Assembly (NCBI GenBank): GCA_033344915.1
Contig: JAWPML010000001.1
Coordinates: 3,429,736 to 3,493,735, forward strand
Origin: Acidimicrobiales bacterium
Lineage (GTDB): Bacteria > Actinomycetota > Acidimicrobiia > Acidimicrobiales > Aldehydirespiratoraceae
Direction of reading: 5' to 3'
DNA length: 64,000 bases
This document shows, piece by piece, positions 35,214 to 44,240 of the stretch; the stretch's first letter is position 1; every line of letters starts with the position of its first letter. Below the pieces are notes generated by a model. That model saw only the letters and a list, made by a program, of their open reading frames with translations, was not told the origin of the DNA and did not search any database. The position numbers and the translations under genes were made by a program.

Positions 35214-36392
35214 GTGACCAACGCACCCACTCCCCTCGCCGGGATACGCGTGATCGACTTCTCCCGCGTGCTCGCCGGCCCGCTCGTCACCCAGAACCTC
35301 GCCGACCTCGGGGCGGACGTCATCAAGATCGAACGGCCCGGCCACGGCGACGACACCCGCACGTGGGGGCCACCCTGGTTCCGCGCACCGGATGACGACG
35401 AGCAACTCGACCGGGCGACCTACTACGAGTCGCTCAACCGGGGGAAGCGTTCGATCGTGCTCGACCTCTTCGACGAGTCCGAGGACGGCGATCTCGCGTT
35501 CGCGCGAGCGCTGGCCCGCACCGGCGACGTCGTCGTCGACAACTTCCGCCCGGGTTTCATGGCCGGGCGTGGTCTGGACCGGGAGACGCTCGCCGCCGAC
35601 AACCCGGCTGTCGTCACCTGCACGGTGACCGCCTTCGGCGAGACCGGCCCGGCGGCCCAGCTCGCGGGCTACGACCTCGTCGCCCAGGCGATGGGCGGCC
35701 TCATGCACATGACCGGCCAGGCCGACGGACCGCCCACCCGGGTCGGCGTGCCGATCGTCGACATGACGACCGGTCTCTACGCCACGATCGGCGTGCTCGC
35801 CGCGCTCACCGAACGGGCGACGACCGGGGTCGGCCGTCATGTCGAGGTGAGCCTCTTCGACACCGCCGTCGCCACCCTCACCAACCACGGAACGGGCACG
35901 CTGATGGGCGGTGCCGATCCGATCCGCAACGGGTCCCGCCACCCGTCCATCGCGCCCTACGAGGCCTACGACGCGAGCGACGGCCAGCTCATCATCGCCG
36001 CCGCGAACAACAAGCTGTTCGCCCTCGTCGCCGAGGCGCTCGACCGGCCCGACCTCCTCGACGATCCCCGGTTCGTCGACAACCCGACCCGCCGGGCCCA
36101 CATCGACGAGCTCGCCGACGAGCTCAACCGCACCCTGGCCGGCGGGACCCGCGACGAGTGGGTCGAGCGCCTGCGCGCCCGCGACGTGCCCTGCGGCCCG
36201 ATCAACTCGATCCCGGAAGCGATCGGGTGGAGCGAGTCGATGGGCCTCGATCCCACCGTCGCGGCCGACGGCTATGTCGGCGTCCGTTCACCCGTACGGA
36301 TCGACGGCATCCCGGCGGGCACGTCATCGGTCCGTCGGCCGCCCCGTCTCGGTGAACACGACGCCGAGGTGCGAGCCGAGCTGGAACCGTGA
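35214..36392 (+). CDS. CaiB/BaiF (family III) CoA-transferase
   Basis: This 392-residue protein starts at GTG 35214. PLAGIRVIDFSRVLAGPLVTQNLADLGADVIKIERPGHGDDTR is the conserved N-terminus, and AGYDLVAQAMGGLM carries the catalytic Asp at about residue 154 that forms the acyl-enzyme. Further markers are LNRGKRSIVLDL and NFRPGFMAGRGL. It moves CoA between carboxylic acids. A small VOC gene overlaps it by GTGA and may act in the same pathway. Confidence 0.92.
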   Translation: MTNAPTPLAGIRVIDFSRVLAGPLVTQNLADLGADVIKIERPGHGDDTRTWGPPWFRAPDDDEQLDRATYYESLNRGKRSIVLDLFDESEDGDLAFARALARTGDVVVDNFRPGFMAGRGLDRETLAADNPAVVTCTVTAFGETGPAAQLAGYDLVAQAMGGLMHMTGQADGPPTRVGVPIVDMTTGLYATIGVLAALTERATTGVGRHVEVSLFDTAVATLTNHGTGTLMGGADPIRNGSRHPSIAPYEAYDASDGQLIIAAANNKLFALVAEALDRPDLLDDPRFVDNPTRRAHIDELADELNRTLAGGTRDEWVERLRARDVPCGPINSIPEAIGWSESMGLDPTVAADGYVGVRSPVRIDGIPAGTSSVRRPPRLGEHDAEVRAELEP

Positions 36393-36772
36393 GCCGCGTC
36401 GCCCTCGTCTCCCTGCTCGTGCCCGACTACGACGAGGCCATCGCGTTCTTCATCGACGTCCTCGGCTTCGAGCTCGTGGAGGACCGAGACGAGGGCCGCA
36501 AGCGCTGGGTCGTCGTGCGTCCCGTCGGGGCCGAGACCGGGATCGTGCTCGCCCGCGCCGACGGTCCCGACCAGCAGGCCGCCGTCGGGAACCAGCTCGG
36601 CGGCCGGGTCGGGTTCTTCCTCCACACCGACGACTTCACCCGCGACCACGCCCGCATGACGGCCGCCGGCGTTCGCTTCCACGAGGAGCCGCGACGGGAG
36701 CCCTACGGCATCGTCGCCGTCTGGGAGGATCCGTGGGGCAACCCCTGGGACCTCCTCCAGCCGACCCCCTGA
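36389..36772 (+). CDS. VOC family (glyoxalase-like) protein
   Basis: This 127-residue single VOC module has the beta-alpha-beta repeats SLLVPDYDEAIAFFIDVLGFELVED and FFLHTDDFTRDHARMTAAGV, and ends with REPYGIVAVWEDPWGNPWDLLQP. Metal-binding His and Glu are plausible, as in glyoxalase I or ring-cleavage dioxygenases, but the substrate is unclear. It starts at GTG 36389 overlapping the CoA-transferase stop. Confidence 0.85.
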   Translation: MSRVALVSLLVPDYDEAIAFFIDVLGFELVEDRDEGRKRWVVVRPVGAETGIVLARADGPDQQAAVGNQLGGRVGFFLHTDDFTRDHARMTAAGVRFHEEPRREPYGIVAVWEDPWGNPWDLLQPTP

Positions 36773-36789
36773 GTTCCCCCCCACGTGGG

Positions 36790-36811
36790 ATCTCTGGACA
36801 CGAAAGGGTCG
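36790..36811 (+). repeat. intergenic repeat family R1, left arm of second locus
   Basis: The sequence begins atctctggacacg and ends aaagggtcg. It is the same family as at 31 kb, with one difference inside the ggtcacg core, and it pairs with 36829-36853. Confidence 0.85.
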
Positions 36812-36828
36812 TTCTCGGCCGAATTCGT

Positions 36829-36853
36829 CGACCCTTTCGTGACCAGAGATTGC
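36829..36853 (-). repeat. intergenic repeat family R1, right arm of second locus; likely terminator
   Basis: The reverse complement begins gcaatctctggtcacg and ends aaagggtcg. It pairs with 36790-36811 across a 17-base loop, lies between the VOC and SDR genes, and is followed by a short gagattgc copy near 36863. Confidence 0.8.
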
Positions 36854-36900
36854 ATGGCGGGCGAGATTGCATGGGGACGCGGTGAGGTAGGTTCCGCTGC

Positions 36901-37641
36901 ATGTTCGATCTGGGGACGAAGACCGCGTTGGTGACCGGGGCGGGTCAGAACATGGGGGCCGGGATCGCTCGGAGTCTGGCGAGCCAGGGCGCCCATGTGC
37001 TCGTGAACGATCTGGTCGCGGACCGGGCCGACGAGGTGGCCGCGGACATCGAGGCGGCGGGCGGCCGGGCGACCGGCGTCGCGTTCGACGTCACGGACAT
37101 CGACGCCGTCGTGGCGGCCGTCGATGCCCACTCGCCGATCGACATCGTCGTGAACAATGCGGGCAACGGCGGTGCGGCGGGCATGGTGCCCACGCCGTTC
37201 GCGGCGATGGACCCGGCCGAGTGGGACGGCCCCATCGAGGTGAACCTGCGCGGCGTGATGAACACGGCCCACGCCGTGATCAACGGCATGGTCGAGCGGG
37301 GATGGGGCCGGATCATCACCATCTCGTCGGGCGCGGGCAACGCCGGTGTCGGCATCGGCGTCACGCCCTACAGCGCGGGAAAGGGCGGCGGTCTCGGCTT
37401 CATGCGATCCCTGGCGCTGGAGGTCGCGTCGACCGGCGTCACCTGCAACAGCGTGGCCCTCGGGCTGATGAACAATGTCGGCAACAGCGACGTCACCGCC
37501 CATCTCGCGAAGGGCGTGCCGGTGAAACGCCTCGGCTCCCCCGAGGACGTCGGCGCGATGTGCGTCTATCTCGCCTCGGAGGAGGCGGGGTGGGTGACCG
37601 CCCAGACCTACAACCTGAACGGCGGCTCGATCACCAGCTGA
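36901..37641 (+). CDS. SDR family oxidoreductase
   Basis: This 246-residue short-chain dehydrogenase has the cofactor motif LVTGAGQNMGAGIARSLA, DIVVNNAGNGG, the serine region ITISSGAGN, and PYSAGKGGGLGFMRSLALE with the Tyr and Lys of the catalytic triad. It ends in an AQTYNLNGGSIT C-terminus. It uses NAD(P)H for alcohol/ketone oxidoreduction. It begins 48 bases after the R1 inverted repeat and is probably transcribed on its own. Confidence 0.9.
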   Translation: MFDLGTKTALVTGAGQNMGAGIARSLASQGAHVLVNDLVADRADEVAADIEAAGGRATGVAFDVTDIDAVVAAVDAHSPIDIVVNNAGNGGAAGMVPTPFAAMDPAEWDGPIEVNLRGVMNTAHAVINGMVERGWGRIITISSGAGNAGVGIGVTPYSAGKGGGLGFMRSLALEVASTGVTCNSVALGLMNNVGNSDVTAHLAKGVPVKRLGSPEDVGAMCVYLASEEAGWVTAQTYNLNGGSITS

Positions 37642-37699
37642 GTGGCGTCCGACCGAGCGGCCGGTCGGTCGCCGCACGCCAGCCCGTAGCCTTCTCGCC

Positions 37700-39127
37700 A
37701 TGTCCGAGTGGGGTGCCCGAATACTCGTGTTCTGCACGTCGGCGGCGGTGCTCGTGCTGGAGATCCTCGCCGGCCGGCTGATGGCGCCCTACGTCGGTGT
37801 GTCGCTCGAGACGTTCACCGCGATCATCGGCGTGATCCTCGCCGGCATCGCCCTCGGCACCGCGGCCGGCGGACGACTGGCCGACCGCACCGACCCGGCC
37901 CGGCTCATCGGTCCGGCCCTCGCCATCGGCGGCGCCCTCGCCTGGTGGTCGCTCTGGCTCGTCGCCGTCCTCGGACCCGAGCTCGGCAGCGAACCGCCGG
38001 CGATCGTCATCCTCGCGACGGTCGCGTTCTTCGCGCCGGCCGCCGTGCTCAGCGCCATCAGCCCGATCGCCACGAAACTCCGCCTCCACACGCTCGACGA
38101 GACTGGCACGGTCGTCGGCAGCCTCTCGGCTTGGGGCACGGCCGGTGCGCTGTTCGGCACGTTCATCACCGGGTTCGTCCTCATCGCGGCGATCGCGACG
38201 CGGCCGATCGTGCTCGGGCTCGGCGCCGCGCTCGTCATCGCCGGGATCGTCTTCATGCTGCGCCACACCCGGACCGTGCCGAACGCGGCGATGGTCGTCG
38301 TGCTCGCCGCGTCGCTGCTGGTCGGTGCGACCGCCGACTCACCCTGCGAGTTCGAGTCGGCCTACTTCTGTGGCCGGGTCGTGACGGATGCCGACAACCC
38401 CTCACTGCGGTTCCTGTGGCTCGACACCCTGCGTCACGGCGCCGTCGATCTGGAGGACCCGACCCATCTCGAGTTCCGTTACATCCGCCTGATCGCCGAC
38501 GTGATCGACTCGACCACGACGGGCCCGATCGACGCGCTCCATCTCGGTGGTGGCGCGTTCTCCGTTCCGATGTGGGTCGAGGCCACCCGGCCGGGCAGCG
38601 ACAACCACGTCCTCGAGATCGACGATGTCCTCCTCGACGTCGCCCGCGACGAGCTCGGTTTCGTCACCGGGCCACGCATGGAGGTGACGATCGGCGACGG
38701 GCGGCTGGCACTCGACGACTTCGCCACCGATTCGTTCGACGTCATGGTCGGCGACGCCTTCGGCGGGCTCGCCGTGCCGTGGCACCTCACCACCACCGAG
38801 TTCGTCGCTCAGATCGACCGGGTCCTGCGCGACGACGGCGTCTACGTGATGAACGTGATCGACGGGGACCAGAACCGATTCGCCGAATGGGAGCTGCGCA
38901 CCCTCCAGGAGCACTTCGACCATGTCGCGGCGATCGTGCACCCCGACGGCATCGACAGCCGGGTACGCAACCAGATCCTCATCGCCTCGGACGCGCCGCT
39001 GCCCCCGATCGACTTCGCCGCCGACGACGGCCTCTGGATCGACGACATCGACGCCTTCATCGGCGACGGCCAGATCCTGCGCGACGACTTCGCCCCGGTC
39101 GAACAGCTCGCCGCCAACCCCCACTGA
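37700..39127 (+). CDS. fused membrane / spermidine-synthase-like protein
   Basis: This 475-residue protein has about seven N-terminal membrane helices (1-215; GARILVFCTSAAVLVLEILAGRLMAPYVGVSLETF) and a cytoplasmic Rossmann domain (about 255-430) of the spermidine-synthase type (IDALHLGGGAFSVPMWVEATRPG; NHVLEIDDVLLDVAR; DVMVGDAFGG). In this fused family polyamine activity is usually unproven; a PAPT or SAM-like ligand is possible. The gene stands alone before a strong inverted repeat. Confidence 0.8.
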   Translation: MSEWGARILVFCTSAAVLVLEILAGRLMAPYVGVSLETFTAIIGVILAGIALGTAAGGRLADRTDPARLIGPALAIGGALAWWSLWLVAVLGPELGSEPPAIVILATVAFFAPAAVLSAISPIATKLRLHTLDETGTVVGSLSAWGTAGALFGTFITGFVLIAAIATRPIVLGLGAALVIAGIVFMLRHTRTVPNAAMVVVLAASLLVGATADSPCEFESAYFCGRVVTDADNPSLRFLWLDTLRHGAVDLEDPTHLEFRYIRLIADVIDSTTTGPIDALHLGGGAFSVPMWVEATRPGSDNHVLEIDDVLLDVARDELGFVTGPRMEVTIGDGRLALDDFATDSFDVMVGDAFGGLAVPWHLTTTEFVAQIDRVLRDDGVYVMNVIDGDQNRFAEWELRTLQEHFDHVAAIVHPDGIDSRVRNQILIASDAPLPPIDFAADDGLWIDDIDAFIGDGQILRDDFAPVEQLAANPH

Positions 39128-39169
39128 CGTCCCCCTCGCCAGGGACCCCCGCTCTCCCCCGGTCTCCCC

Positions 39170-39220
39170 CGTTCTGGTGGGAACTGATCGGGCGAAACCA
39201 GATCAGTTCCCACCAGAACG
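39170..39220. terminator. perfect 20-bp inverted repeat, bidirectional terminator
   Basis: The arms are 39170-39189 and 39201-39220, perfectly complementary over 20 bp with an 11-base loop gggcgaaacca. The repeat lies between the convergent genes ending at 39127 and 39264. There is no T-tract. Confidence 0.75.
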
Positions 39221-39263
39221 TCGGGTTGGGGGGTGGAGGTGGAGGTGGGGGGAACGGACGGGG

Positions 39264-41411
39264 TCAGTCGGGGATGGTCAGGGCACCGTTGAGCTGGGGA
39301 TGCTCGATGAAGATCCACGTGTAGTCACCGGGCGGCGTCCCCGCGGGGACGTGCAGCGATGCCGTGTCGGCCGGGACGTACCGATCCGTCACGATCGGGG
39401 CGGGCGGACCGGCCGTGGGATCGCCCCACACGCCGGTCACCTGGATCTGGATACTCGGATCGTCGACCGACTGGATCATCACGTCGTCGCCGAGGCCCGT
39501 CAGCGTGTCCGCCACCACCCGGGCCACCGGTACCCCGACGTTCTGGCCGGCCGCGGCCACGACGTTCGAAGGTTCGGCGGCCCGGACCGTCCGATCACCC
39601 AACGGCGCATCGAGCAGGAAATGCGCCTCATCCGGCGGCAGGCAGGGAAGCCGGCTCGGGCCGAAGTAGGGCGCCGCCACCCAGCTGATCAGCACCTCGT
39701 CGTCGGTCTCGACCACGGCCGGCGGAAGCATCGACGTCTCGACCAGCCCGCAGTTCTGATCGAGTTGGATCGTGAGCTCGCTGGAGCCGGCAGCGGAGTC
39801 GAGGACAACCCAGTCCAGGCTTTCGGGCGGCGCCGTGAACACGCCGGGGGGTGCGTAGAAGAGGAGACAGACGTCCTCCGGCTCGACACGGTCGGCGATC
39901 CAGTCGATGGTCGGGCCGTAGCGGCGGTTCATGCCGATCTCGATGACGGACCCGATGCTCGTCGTCGACAGGAACTCCTGGTCGAAGAGACCTTCGGCCT
40001 GGAGTTCGTCGCGGAGGTCTGCCAGCTCGGCCCGGCGCTCGTCAGGGGCGTCGCCGAACAGCTGGTCCTCGGTGCACTCGGGCAGCGCGATGTCGATCGC
40101 CTCGACGTGGATGTCGCTCAGCTGGCCGTCGGCCACGAGCACGCCGTTGGCCGGATCGAACGGTTCGCTCGGATCCGGGATCGGGACCGCATCTTCGACG
40201 ACGAGCCTGCCGTTGAGCTCGGGATGATCGAGGAATTGGATCGTGTACGTCCCCGCGGGGACGTCGGCGGGGACACGAATCGTGCCGGCGTCGCCCGTCA
40301 TCGGGTGTTGATCCTGGGCGACGGCGCGGGGACGACCGGCAATCGGGTCGGCAAACACGTCGGACACCTGGAACCGCACCGTCGGGTCGTCGACCAGACG
40401 GGCGAGCAGGTCGTCGCCGATGAGGTCGATCCCGGCTCGGTTGGTGTCGGAGACGGCGAACGTTGTGGTCGAGCCGGCCGCAACCGGACCGTCGACCTGG
40501 AGGTGCCGCTCCGTCGCGATGACGAGATCTCGGCCCGCGAGCGGGCTCGGGAGCTCCACCGTGTACTCCGCGGGCGGCGGGCAGTCGTCGTTGAACCCCG
40601 CGTTGGCCTCGCTCCATGCCTGGATGCCGATCTCGACGCGGTCGTCGTACTCGTGCACCCACGTGTCGACGTGCTGAGCCTTCGTCGCGCAGTTCGTCAG
40701 CTCCACCACGGTGACCGTGGCATCGTCGGCCCCGACGGAGACGAGCTCCCACGGCACGTCGACGGGGACCGGGGGCACCGCGCCCGCCGACGGCAGACCG
40801 ACGCACATCTCACCCGGGTCGAAGAACTCGAGGAGGCGGTCGAACGTGTCCTTGTCCGGCCGGGTGAGATCCACGCTCGGCATGCCCCAGATCGATTCCG
40901 GGCTTCCGAAGCCGGTGACGTAGGGCCACTCGGCGGGCGAGAACTGTTCGCTGAACGCCTGCCACATCGCCTCCTGCGCGGCATAGCGCTCGCCCTCGGC
41001 CGGTCCGTCACGCGGGACCGTCTCACACAGCGGGAACGGTGATTCGGCGACGAGATGATCCGTCGACGTCACGCCCGTCGAGCCATCGGCGCCCACCGGA
41101 TCTTCGAGCACCTCGTCGACCGACACCGTGTCGTCGATCGGATCCGGCTCGCCACCATCGCCGCCATCGGAGGTTCCGTCGTCGCCGTCGTCATCGCCGC
41201 CGTCATCGCCCGCGACGTCGAGGTCGGGCGCGTCGTCGCCCGCCAGCGCGGTCAGGCCGACGCCCACACCGGCGACGATCGCGACCGCGGCAAGGGCAGT
41301 CCCGGCACGACGTCGACGGCGTCGACGGATGACCCGCGCGCCCACGTCGTCGGCTCCGAATCCGGCTTCGGCCCGGACGGCCGCGGCCAGTCGATCTTCG
41401 ATCTCGTTCAT
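39264..41411 (-). CDS. membrane-anchored sigma-factor partner (putative anti-sigma) with duplicated ectodomain
   Basis: This 715-residue protein has a 33-residue cytoplasmic start (MNEIEDRLAAAVRAEAGFGADDVGARV), the charged run RRRRRRR and one membrane helix (TALAAVAIVAGVGVGLTALA). An acidic Asp/Gly-rich stretch follows and then a large extracellular part. Two homologous halves are visible: CPPPAEYTVELPSPL...VPAGTYTIQFLDHPELNGRL and CLPPDEAHFLLDAPL...PPGDYTWIFIEHPQLNGAL. It overlaps the ECF sigma factor gene by ATGA, suggesting a regulator or sensor. The exact family is unknown to me. Confidence 0.65.
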   Translation of the reverse strand: MNEIEDRLAAAVRAEAGFGADDVGARVIRRRRRRRAGTALAAVAIVAGVGVGLTALAGDDAPDLDVAGDDGGDDDGDDGTSDGGDGGEPDPIDDTVSVDEVLEDPVGADGSTGVTSTDHLVAESPFPLCETVPRDGPAEGERYAAQEAMWQAFSEQFSPAEWPYVTGFGSPESIWGMPSVDLTRPDKDTFDRLLEFFDPGEMCVGLPSAGAVPPVPVDVPWELVSVGADDATVTVVELTNCATKAQHVDTWVHEYDDRVEIGIQAWSEANAGFNDDCPPPAEYTVELPSPLAGRDLVIATERHLQVDGPVAAGSTTTFAVSDTNRAGIDLIGDDLLARLVDDPTVRFQVSDVFADPIAGRPRAVAQDQHPMTGDAGTIRVPADVPAGTYTIQFLDHPELNGRLVVEDAVPIPDPSEPFDPANGVLVADGQLSDIHVEAIDIALPECTEDQLFGDAPDERRAELADLRDELQAEGLFDQEFLSTTSIGSVIEIGMNRRYGPTIDWIADRVEPEDVCLLFYAPPGVFTAPPESLDWVVLDSAAGSSELTIQLDQNCGLVETSMLPPAVVETDDEVLISWVAAPYFGPSRLPCLPPDEAHFLLDAPLGDRTVRAAEPSNVVAAAGQNVGVPVARVVADTLTGLGDDVMIQSVDDPSIQIQVTGVWGDPTAGPPAPIVTDRYVPADTASLHVPAGTPPGDYTWIFIEHPQLNGALTIPD

Positions 41412-41902
41412 GACGCAGTCCCTTCGACAGCGGTCTCGTCGACGAATCCCGCAGATCGCAGCCGGTCGAGCGCCTGGCTCGTCGCCGCCTTGACCGTGCC
41501 CTCGGCACAGTCGAGATGGAGAGCGGTCTCGGCGACCGACAGTCCGAGGTAGAACCGGGCGACGATCGTCGCCCGCTGGCGTTCGGGCAGCCGGGCCACG
41601 GCTTCGCGCAGCGCCACGGCCTCGGCGGGATCCGCCACGGTGTCCGCTCGACTGCCGGCGCGGGCTCGCCGCTCGATCGCCCGGCGCCGCCAGCGCGACA
41701 CCGCGAGGTTGCGCGCCGTGCGGAACACCCAGCCCTCGGGCGACGCCATGGCGCCAACCCGGTCCCAGTGTTCCCAGGCCCGAGCGAGCGCTTCCTGTGC
41801 GAGCTCCTCGGCGACATCACGATCACCCGTGTACAGCGTGAGCGCGGCCGTCAGACGGCCGCTCACCTGTCCACAGAACGCTTCGGGATCCTCGGGATTC
41901 AT
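41408..41902 (-). CDS. SigE-type ECF RNA polymerase sigma factor
   Basis: This 164-residue ECF sigma factor has region 2 as LTLYTGDRDVAEELAQEALARAWEHWDRV...PEGWVFRTARNLAVSRWRRR. Region 4 is AVARLPERQRATIVARFYLGLSVAETALHLDCAEGTVKAATSQALDRLR. It is followed at once (ATGA overlap) by a membrane protein with a short cytoplasmic N-terminus, a typical sigma/anti-sigma arrangement. The operon is probably autoregulated; I did not find a clear -35 motif in the 51 bases upstream. Confidence 0.92.
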   Translation of the reverse strand: MNPEDPEAFCGQVSGRLTAALTLYTGDRDVAEELAQEALARAWEHWDRVGAMASPEGWVFRTARNLAVSRWRRRAIERRARAGSRADTVADPAEAVALREAVARLPERQRATIVARFYLGLSVAETALHLDCAEGTVKAATSQALDRLRSAGFVDETAVEGTAS

Positions 41903-41953
41903 CGCCCCATGAACGCTTTCCTCCGCCGATCGGTTTAGTCGGCCGAGGAGAAT

Positions 41954-42883
41954 TCAGCGCAGCGCGGCGATGACGGGGGCGAACGCGTCGATCGCAGTCT
42001 GGTCGGGACACCGCACGACATAGGTCGTGATCCCCCACCGGTCACGACCGACACGGAAGTGGGCGGCGATCTCGTCGACGGTGCCGACCGCGACGTACGG
42101 CGCCGTGTCGGCGACCTCGGCCGTCAACCCGATCTCGTCGTCGATGACGGCAGCGAGGGCGGCGGCGCGATCGTCGGTCACCTCGCACACCTGCACCAGC
42201 GCACTCAGATCGAGCCGCCGATCGTGTCCCACCGCACCCTCACGGACGTGGGCGACCTGTTGATCGAGTCGGTCGGTCGCCCAGCTCACCGTGTGTCGGT
42301 GACCGTCCGGCAGCGTCCGCCCCAGTCCCATCAGGCCGATGCCGTCGGCGTGCTCGCCCGCGTGGCGAAGCATGGCGGCGCCCTGGCTCCCGACGAGGAT
42401 CGGCAGCCGTTCCTGCATCGCCGGGATCACCGACGCGGCTTCGATCCGATAGTGCGCACCCTCGAAGTCGACGGTCTCACCGTCGAGCAGCGGGCGGATG
42501 ATCTCCACGGCTTCGCGCAGCCGCGCCTTGCGCATACCGGGCGGGTCGAGAGCGATCCCGACCTCGGCGTACTCGTGCGGGGTGTGGCCCGCGCCGAGCC
42601 CGAGCTCGAAGCGGCCGCCACTCAGCCGATCGAGCGTCGCCGCCTCCCACGCGAGCTGCACCGGATGGCGCATGTCGTTGTTGAGGACATACGTACCGAG
42701 CCGGATCCGCTCCGTCGCGGCGGCGATCGCGGTCAGGTTGACCAGCGGCGCGTGTCGCGTGGCGCCGATGTGATCGGCGACCAGCACCACGTCGAATCCG
42801 GCATCCTCCGCGGCCCGCGCCGCCGGCACCGGATCGAGGACCTGGTCGCCGATCAGCTGGAGGCCGACACGAATCGTGTTCAA
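41954..42883 (-). CDS. LLM class F420-dependent oxidoreductase
   Basis: This 309-residue TIM-barrel protein of the luciferase-like family (TIGR03621-like) has VGLQLIGDQVLDPVPAARAAEDAGFDVVLVADHIG, LGTYVLNNDMRHPVQLAWEAATLDRLSGGRFELGLGAGH and MQERLPILVGSQGAAML. It begins six bases after the amidohydrolase stop and so is the second gene of a TetR-controlled operon. It may act on the product or precursor of the amidohydrolase. Confidence 0.85.
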   Translation of the reverse strand: MNTIRVGLQLIGDQVLDPVPAARAAEDAGFDVVLVADHIGATRHAPLVNLTAIAAATERIRLGTYVLNNDMRHPVQLAWEAATLDRLSGGRFELGLGAGHTPHEYAEVGIALDPPGMRKARLREAVEIIRPLLDGETVDFEGAHYRIEAASVIPAMQERLPILVGSQGAAMLRHAGEHADGIGLMGLGRTLPDGHRHTVSWATDRLDQQVAHVREGAVGHDRRLDLSALVQVCEVTDDRAAALAAVIDDEIGLTAEVADTAPYVAVGTVDEIAAHFRVGRDRWGITTYVVRCPDQTAIDAFAPVIAALR

Positions 42884-42889
42884 GCGGGA

Positions 42890-44191
42890 CTACTCGTCGT
42901 CGCCGGGCCAGGGGATGTTGTAGTCGTCGAACCAGAAGCGGGCTTCGCGCACCGCGTTCGGCGGCGTGCGCCGCGACAGGTCCTGGTTGAGCTGCTCGGG
43001 CGTGGGCCCGATGTCCGCCGCGATCTTGGTGAGCCCGTCGACGTCCAGGTCGTAGCAACGCACGGCGTTGAGACCGAGAATGAGCCGCGTCTCCTCGACG
43101 GGGATCTCCTGGAAGTCGGTCTCGAGCCGCTCCACCGTGTTGGGCCACGAGCCCTCGGGGTGCGGATAGTCGGTGCCCCACATCAGGGCGTCCAGACCGT
43201 TGACGTAGCGGCGCCGCAGCTCCACCTTGCTCATGGTGGACGCACCGATGAACACATTGTCGCCGATGTACTCGGATGGCAGACGCTCGATGAGGTTCTT
43301 GGTGCGGGAGGCCATCTTCTTGACCTTCCAATTGCGCCCACCGAACACCGCGTCGGTCTTGAACAGCAGGTCGCCGAGCCACCAGGAGCCGCACTCGACG
43401 GGGGCGTACTTGAGGTTCGGGAACTTGTCGAACTTGCCGGAGAGCAGCAGCTGCCACAGGGGTCGGTGTGTCCAGAACGCCACCTCGAGCATGTACTGGG
43501 CCATGTTCTCGTTGTACGCGGGACTGTCCGCCTCGCCGGAGTGGGTGTGGACGACGAGACCGGCTTCGGCGCAGGCGGCCCACACCGGGTCGTAGCTCTC
43601 GTGGCCGTACGACGGGTTGTCGTGCCACATCGTCGGGATCATGATCCCCTTCACACCGGGCTTGCCGGCGAGCTGCTCGATCTCCTTGACCGACTCCTCG
43701 ATGCCGTGGGTGATCGGCACGAGGGCGACGCCGGCGCGACGGGGCGGGTTGGTCGCGCAGAACTCCTCGAGCCAACGATTGTGGGCACGAGCGCCGGCCC
43801 ACGCGAGCCGGGGATCGGTGATCATGCCGGCCGACAGACCGGCCCCGAACGGAGGCGATTCCATGCCGGTGACCGCATCGCCGTCGGCGAAGATGATCTC
43901 GCCGGCCACGCCGTCGGCGTCGAGTGTCTTGTCGCGGATCGCCGGGTCGTAGGCACCCTTGAGACCGATCTCGTTCTCGCGCTCCCACTGTTCGACATAC
44001 TCGCCGTTCATCTCCTCGACCATGGCGCGATGCTCGTGGCGGGTGGCGAGCCAGGTGTCGAACTCCTCGTGGACCGAGGAGTCGAGATACTCGCGGTACT
44101 CCTCGACGAACAGACCGGCGTGGGTGTCGGACGACACGATGATGTACGGGTTGTTGCTCTGGTCGATGCCGTCGGTGGGGTTGTAGCCCAT
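42890..44191 (-). CDS. amidohydrolase-2 family metal-dependent hydrolase
   Basis: From ATG 44191, with ggag ten bases upstream, the protein has 433 residues; an open frame 57 bases longer lacks support. IIVSSDTHAGLFVEEYREY supplies the metal-binding region of the PF04909 fold. HEHRAMVEEMNGEYVEQWERE, GIMIPTMWHDNPSYGHESYDPVW, VVHTHSGEADSPAYNENMAQYMLEV and LMWGTDYPHPEGSWPNT contain the His, Asp and Glu ligands. Members decarboxylate or hydrolyse aromatic and other substrates. The substrate is unknown here. Confidence 0.85.
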   Translation of the reverse strand: MGYNPTDGIDQSNNPYIIVSSDTHAGLFVEEYREYLDSSVHEEFDTWLATRHEHRAMVEEMNGEYVEQWERENEIGLKGAYDPAIRDKTLDADGVAGEIIFADGDAVTGMESPPFGAGLSAGMITDPRLAWAGARAHNRWLEEFCATNPPRRAGVALVPITHGIEESVKEIEQLAGKPGVKGIMIPTMWHDNPSYGHESYDPVWAACAEAGLVVHTHSGEADSPAYNENMAQYMLEVAFWTHRPLWQLLLSGKFDKFPNLKYAPVECGSWWLGDLLFKTDAVFGGRNWKVKKMASRTKNLIERLPSEYIGDNVFIGASTMSKVELRRRYVNGLDALMWGTDYPHPEGSWPNTVERLETDFQEIPVEETRLILGLNAVRCYDLDVDGLTKIAADIGPTPEQLNQDLSRRTPPNAVREARFWFDDYNIPWPGDDE

Positions 44192-44240
44192 GGCTGCTCG
44201 CTCCGTTCTCGCCGGCGGCGACCGCCGGACCGTTGCGTCT

